Origin: Treponema sp.
Lineage (GTDB): Bacteria > Spirochaetota > Spirochaetia > Treponematales > Breznakiellaceae
Direction: 5' to 3'
Assembly (NCBI GenBank): GCA_031268125.1
Contig: JAIRXT010000205.1
Location: forward strand, 1-6,549
Length of the DNA stretch: 6,549 bases
Shown: positions 5,123 to 6,549 of the stretch, piece by piece
How positions within the stretch are numbered: the first letter of the stretch is position 1
How the letters are laid out: each line of letters opens with the position of its first letter
The notes under the pieces: generated by a model
What the model was told of the DNA's origin: nothing
What the model saw: only the letters and a program-made list of their open reading frames with translations
Databases searched by the model: none
Program-made: the position numbers and the translations under genes

Positions 5123-6549
5123 ACGTTCAGTTTACCGGCTTTTCCCTGTAGTTTTGCCCAACTGTCCCGAAGTCCCACGGTCCGGTTAAATACCAGGCCG
5201 CTCTGAGCCCCGTCCCGATCCGCGTCCCCGGTGATCACCGGAGTATCTTTTACAAAATAACCCAGCCGCTCAAACTGGAAACGCTCCTCCGGCGATGCCT
5301 GGGCCAGGCAGGGTTCGCCGCGGGCATCGGAAATTATTTCCAGGGAGGCGGGGTTCAGATTATTTACAAAATCGCCGCCGGGGGGCAGGTCCATCGGCCG
5401 CTCCACGGAAAAAAGGTAGTCGTAAAGCCGCGCCTCCAGCTTTACGGCCTGGGCGGCGCTGACCCAGTGGATGGTGCTTTTCACTTTTTTGTTGTCCGGG
5501 GCGTTGCCCCCCCTGGTGGCCGGATCGTAGGTACCGTGGACCGCGGTAATTTCCCCGGCGGCGTTCCTGTCGCAGCCGGTACAGGTTACGATGTAGCCGT
5601 ACCGGAGCCGTACCGAATTCCCCGGATACAGGCGGAAATATTTGGGGGGCGGGGTTTCTTCAAAATCTTCCCGCTCTATCCACAGTTCCCCGGAAAAGGG
5701 GATCTTCCGCTTCCCGGCCCCCTCGTCTTCCGGGTTGTTTACCGCCTCTACCTCTTCCACCTGCCCGGCGGGCCAGTTATCAATGACCAGCTTCAGGGGC
5801 CGCAGCACCGCCATCACCCGGCGGCTTGTCTTGTTGAGGTGTTCCCGCAGGCAGTATTCCAGAAAGGCAATGTCTACCATGCTGTCGGTTTTGGCGATTC
5901 CCACCTGGGACACAAAGCTGCGGATTGCCTCCGGGGTGTAGCCCCGCCGCCGCAGGCCGGCAATGGTGGGGAGCCGGGGATCGTCCCAGCCGGAAACCCG
6001 CTTTTCCTGTACCAGCCTGAGGAGCCAGCGCTTGCTCATCACCGTGCGGGTCATGTTGAGCCGGGAAAATTCGATCTGGCGGCTGGGGAAAACTTCCGCC
6101 TCCCGGATAAACCAGTCGTAAATGGGCCGGTGTATTTCGTATTCCAGCGAACACAGGGAATGGGTTATCCCCTCCCGGGCGTCCGACAGGGGGTGCTGGA
6201 AGTCGTACATGGGGTAGATACACCAGGCGTTCCCCGTGCGGTAGTGGTGCTCCCGGCGGATACGGTACATTACGGGGTCCCGCTCCAGCAGGTTGGGGCT
6301 TGCCATGTTGATCTTGGCCCGCAGGGTCCGGGAGCCGTCGGGGAATTCCCCGGCCCGCATCCGGGCGAAGAGGTCAAGGTTCTCCTCTACACTCCGGTCC
6401 CGCCAGGGGCTGTTCCGGCCGGGGGGGGTTATCGTAAAATTGCTTTTATCCTGCGCCGCCGTGCCCCGGTATTCGCTCATATCTTCTTCCGAAAGGTCGT
6501 CCACATAGGCGCGCCCTTTCCTGATGATCTTCACCGCCAGATCGTAGAG
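5119..6549 (-). CDS. glnS: Glutaminyl-tRNA synthetase, N-terminus beyond the window edge
   Basis: Class I aminoacyl-tRNA synthetase that charges tRNA-Gln with glutamine in the cytoplasm. The visible 476 residues match E. coli GlnRS along its length as I recall it: KGRAYVDDL, NSPWRDRSVEENL, LRAKINMASP, WCIYPMYDFQHPLSDA, GITHSLCSLE, and the KMSKS-equivalent VMSKR (MSK at 6039-6031). GWDDPRLPTIAGLRRRGYT follows, then the anticodon-binding beta-barrels with IPFSGELWIERED, STIHWVSA, and a C-terminus with FNRTVGLRDSWAK. The frame is open through base 6549, and LYDLAV before KIIRKG matches the family, so the gene is cut by the edge. About 100 residues with the HIGH motif are missing. A GTG at 6534-6532 is an internal valine, not the start. 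A segment of about nine residues before NSPWRDRS is absent from E. coli GlnRS. The stop overlaps the start of the downstream exported-protein gene. Confidence 0.97.
   Translation of the reverse strand, partial: LYDLAVKIIRKGRAYVDDLSEEDMSEYRGTAAQDKSNFTITPPGRNSPWRDRSVEENLDLFARMRAGEFPDGSRTLRAKINMASPNLLERDPVMYRIRREHHYRTGNAWCIYPMYDFQHPLSDAREGITHSLCSLEYEIHRPIYDWFIREAEVFPSRQIEFSRLNMTRTVMSKRWLLRLVQEKRVSGWDDPRLPTIAGLRRRGYTPEAIRSFVSQVGIAKTDSMVDIAFLEYCLREHLNKTSRRVMAVLRPLKLVIDNWPAGQVEEVEAVNNPEDEGAGKRKIPFSGELWIEREDFEETPPPKYFRLYPGNSVRLRYGYIVTCTGCDRNAAGEITAVHGTYDPATRGGNAPDNKKVKSTIHWVSAAQAVKLEARLYDYLFSVERPMDLPPGGDFVNNLNPASLEIISDARGEPCLAQASPEERFQFERLGYFVKDTPVITGDADRDGAQSGLVFNRTVGLRDSWAKLQGKAGKLNV

Noticed and set aside
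5780..6223. 147-codon minus-strand frame inside glnS
   Set aside because: Pro/Gly/Arg-rich out-of-frame reading of the synthetase gene; no domain or independent start signal.

Overview
The window is about 55% GC by eye, gene-dense, and built from tightly packed or overlapping genes. It suggests a free-living or gut-associated bacterium. A spirochaete of the Treponema group is a reasonable guess, based on the polytopic class III nucleotide cyclase with a C-terminal tail and on the general protein style. That placement rests on recalled family resemblance, not on a marker gene.

Left part (1-2933): a divergent gene probably starts at position 31 and runs off the left edge on the minus strand. 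After a short intergenic region, three overlapping plus-strand genes form a complete type II ABC importer for an iron complex (siderophore or haem) or cobalamin. They are a periplasmic binding protein (185-1120), a FecCD/BtuC-type permease (1098-2126) and an ATPase (2123-2899). The overlaps are 23 and 4 nt, so one mRNA and coupled translation are expected. A candidate intrinsic terminator follows at 2909-2933.

Middle (2974-4602): a single gene on the plus strand encodes a membrane-bound class III nucleotide cyclase. It has about six membrane helices, a signalling coiled coil, a cyclase domain with its metal and transition-state residues intact, and a C-terminal domain of about 110 residues. 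The residue that normally selects adenine (Lys) is Glu here, as in guanylyl cyclases, so the product may not be cAMP. The C-terminal domain has a weak PilZ-like pattern.

Right part (4592-6549, minus strand): glutaminyl-tRNA synthetase (glnS, N-terminus beyond the right edge) is followed, with a 4-nt ATGA overlap, by a small, very tyrosine-rich exported protein of unknown function. The 3' end of that gene overlaps the 3' end of the cyclase gene by 11 nt, tail to tail.

No tRNA, rRNA, CRISPR array, insertion sequence or phage feature was seen. Most of the window is ordinary housekeeping and transport. The points most worth a second look are the cyclase's substrate residues and C-terminal domain, and the unknown tyrosine-rich protein coupled to glnS.
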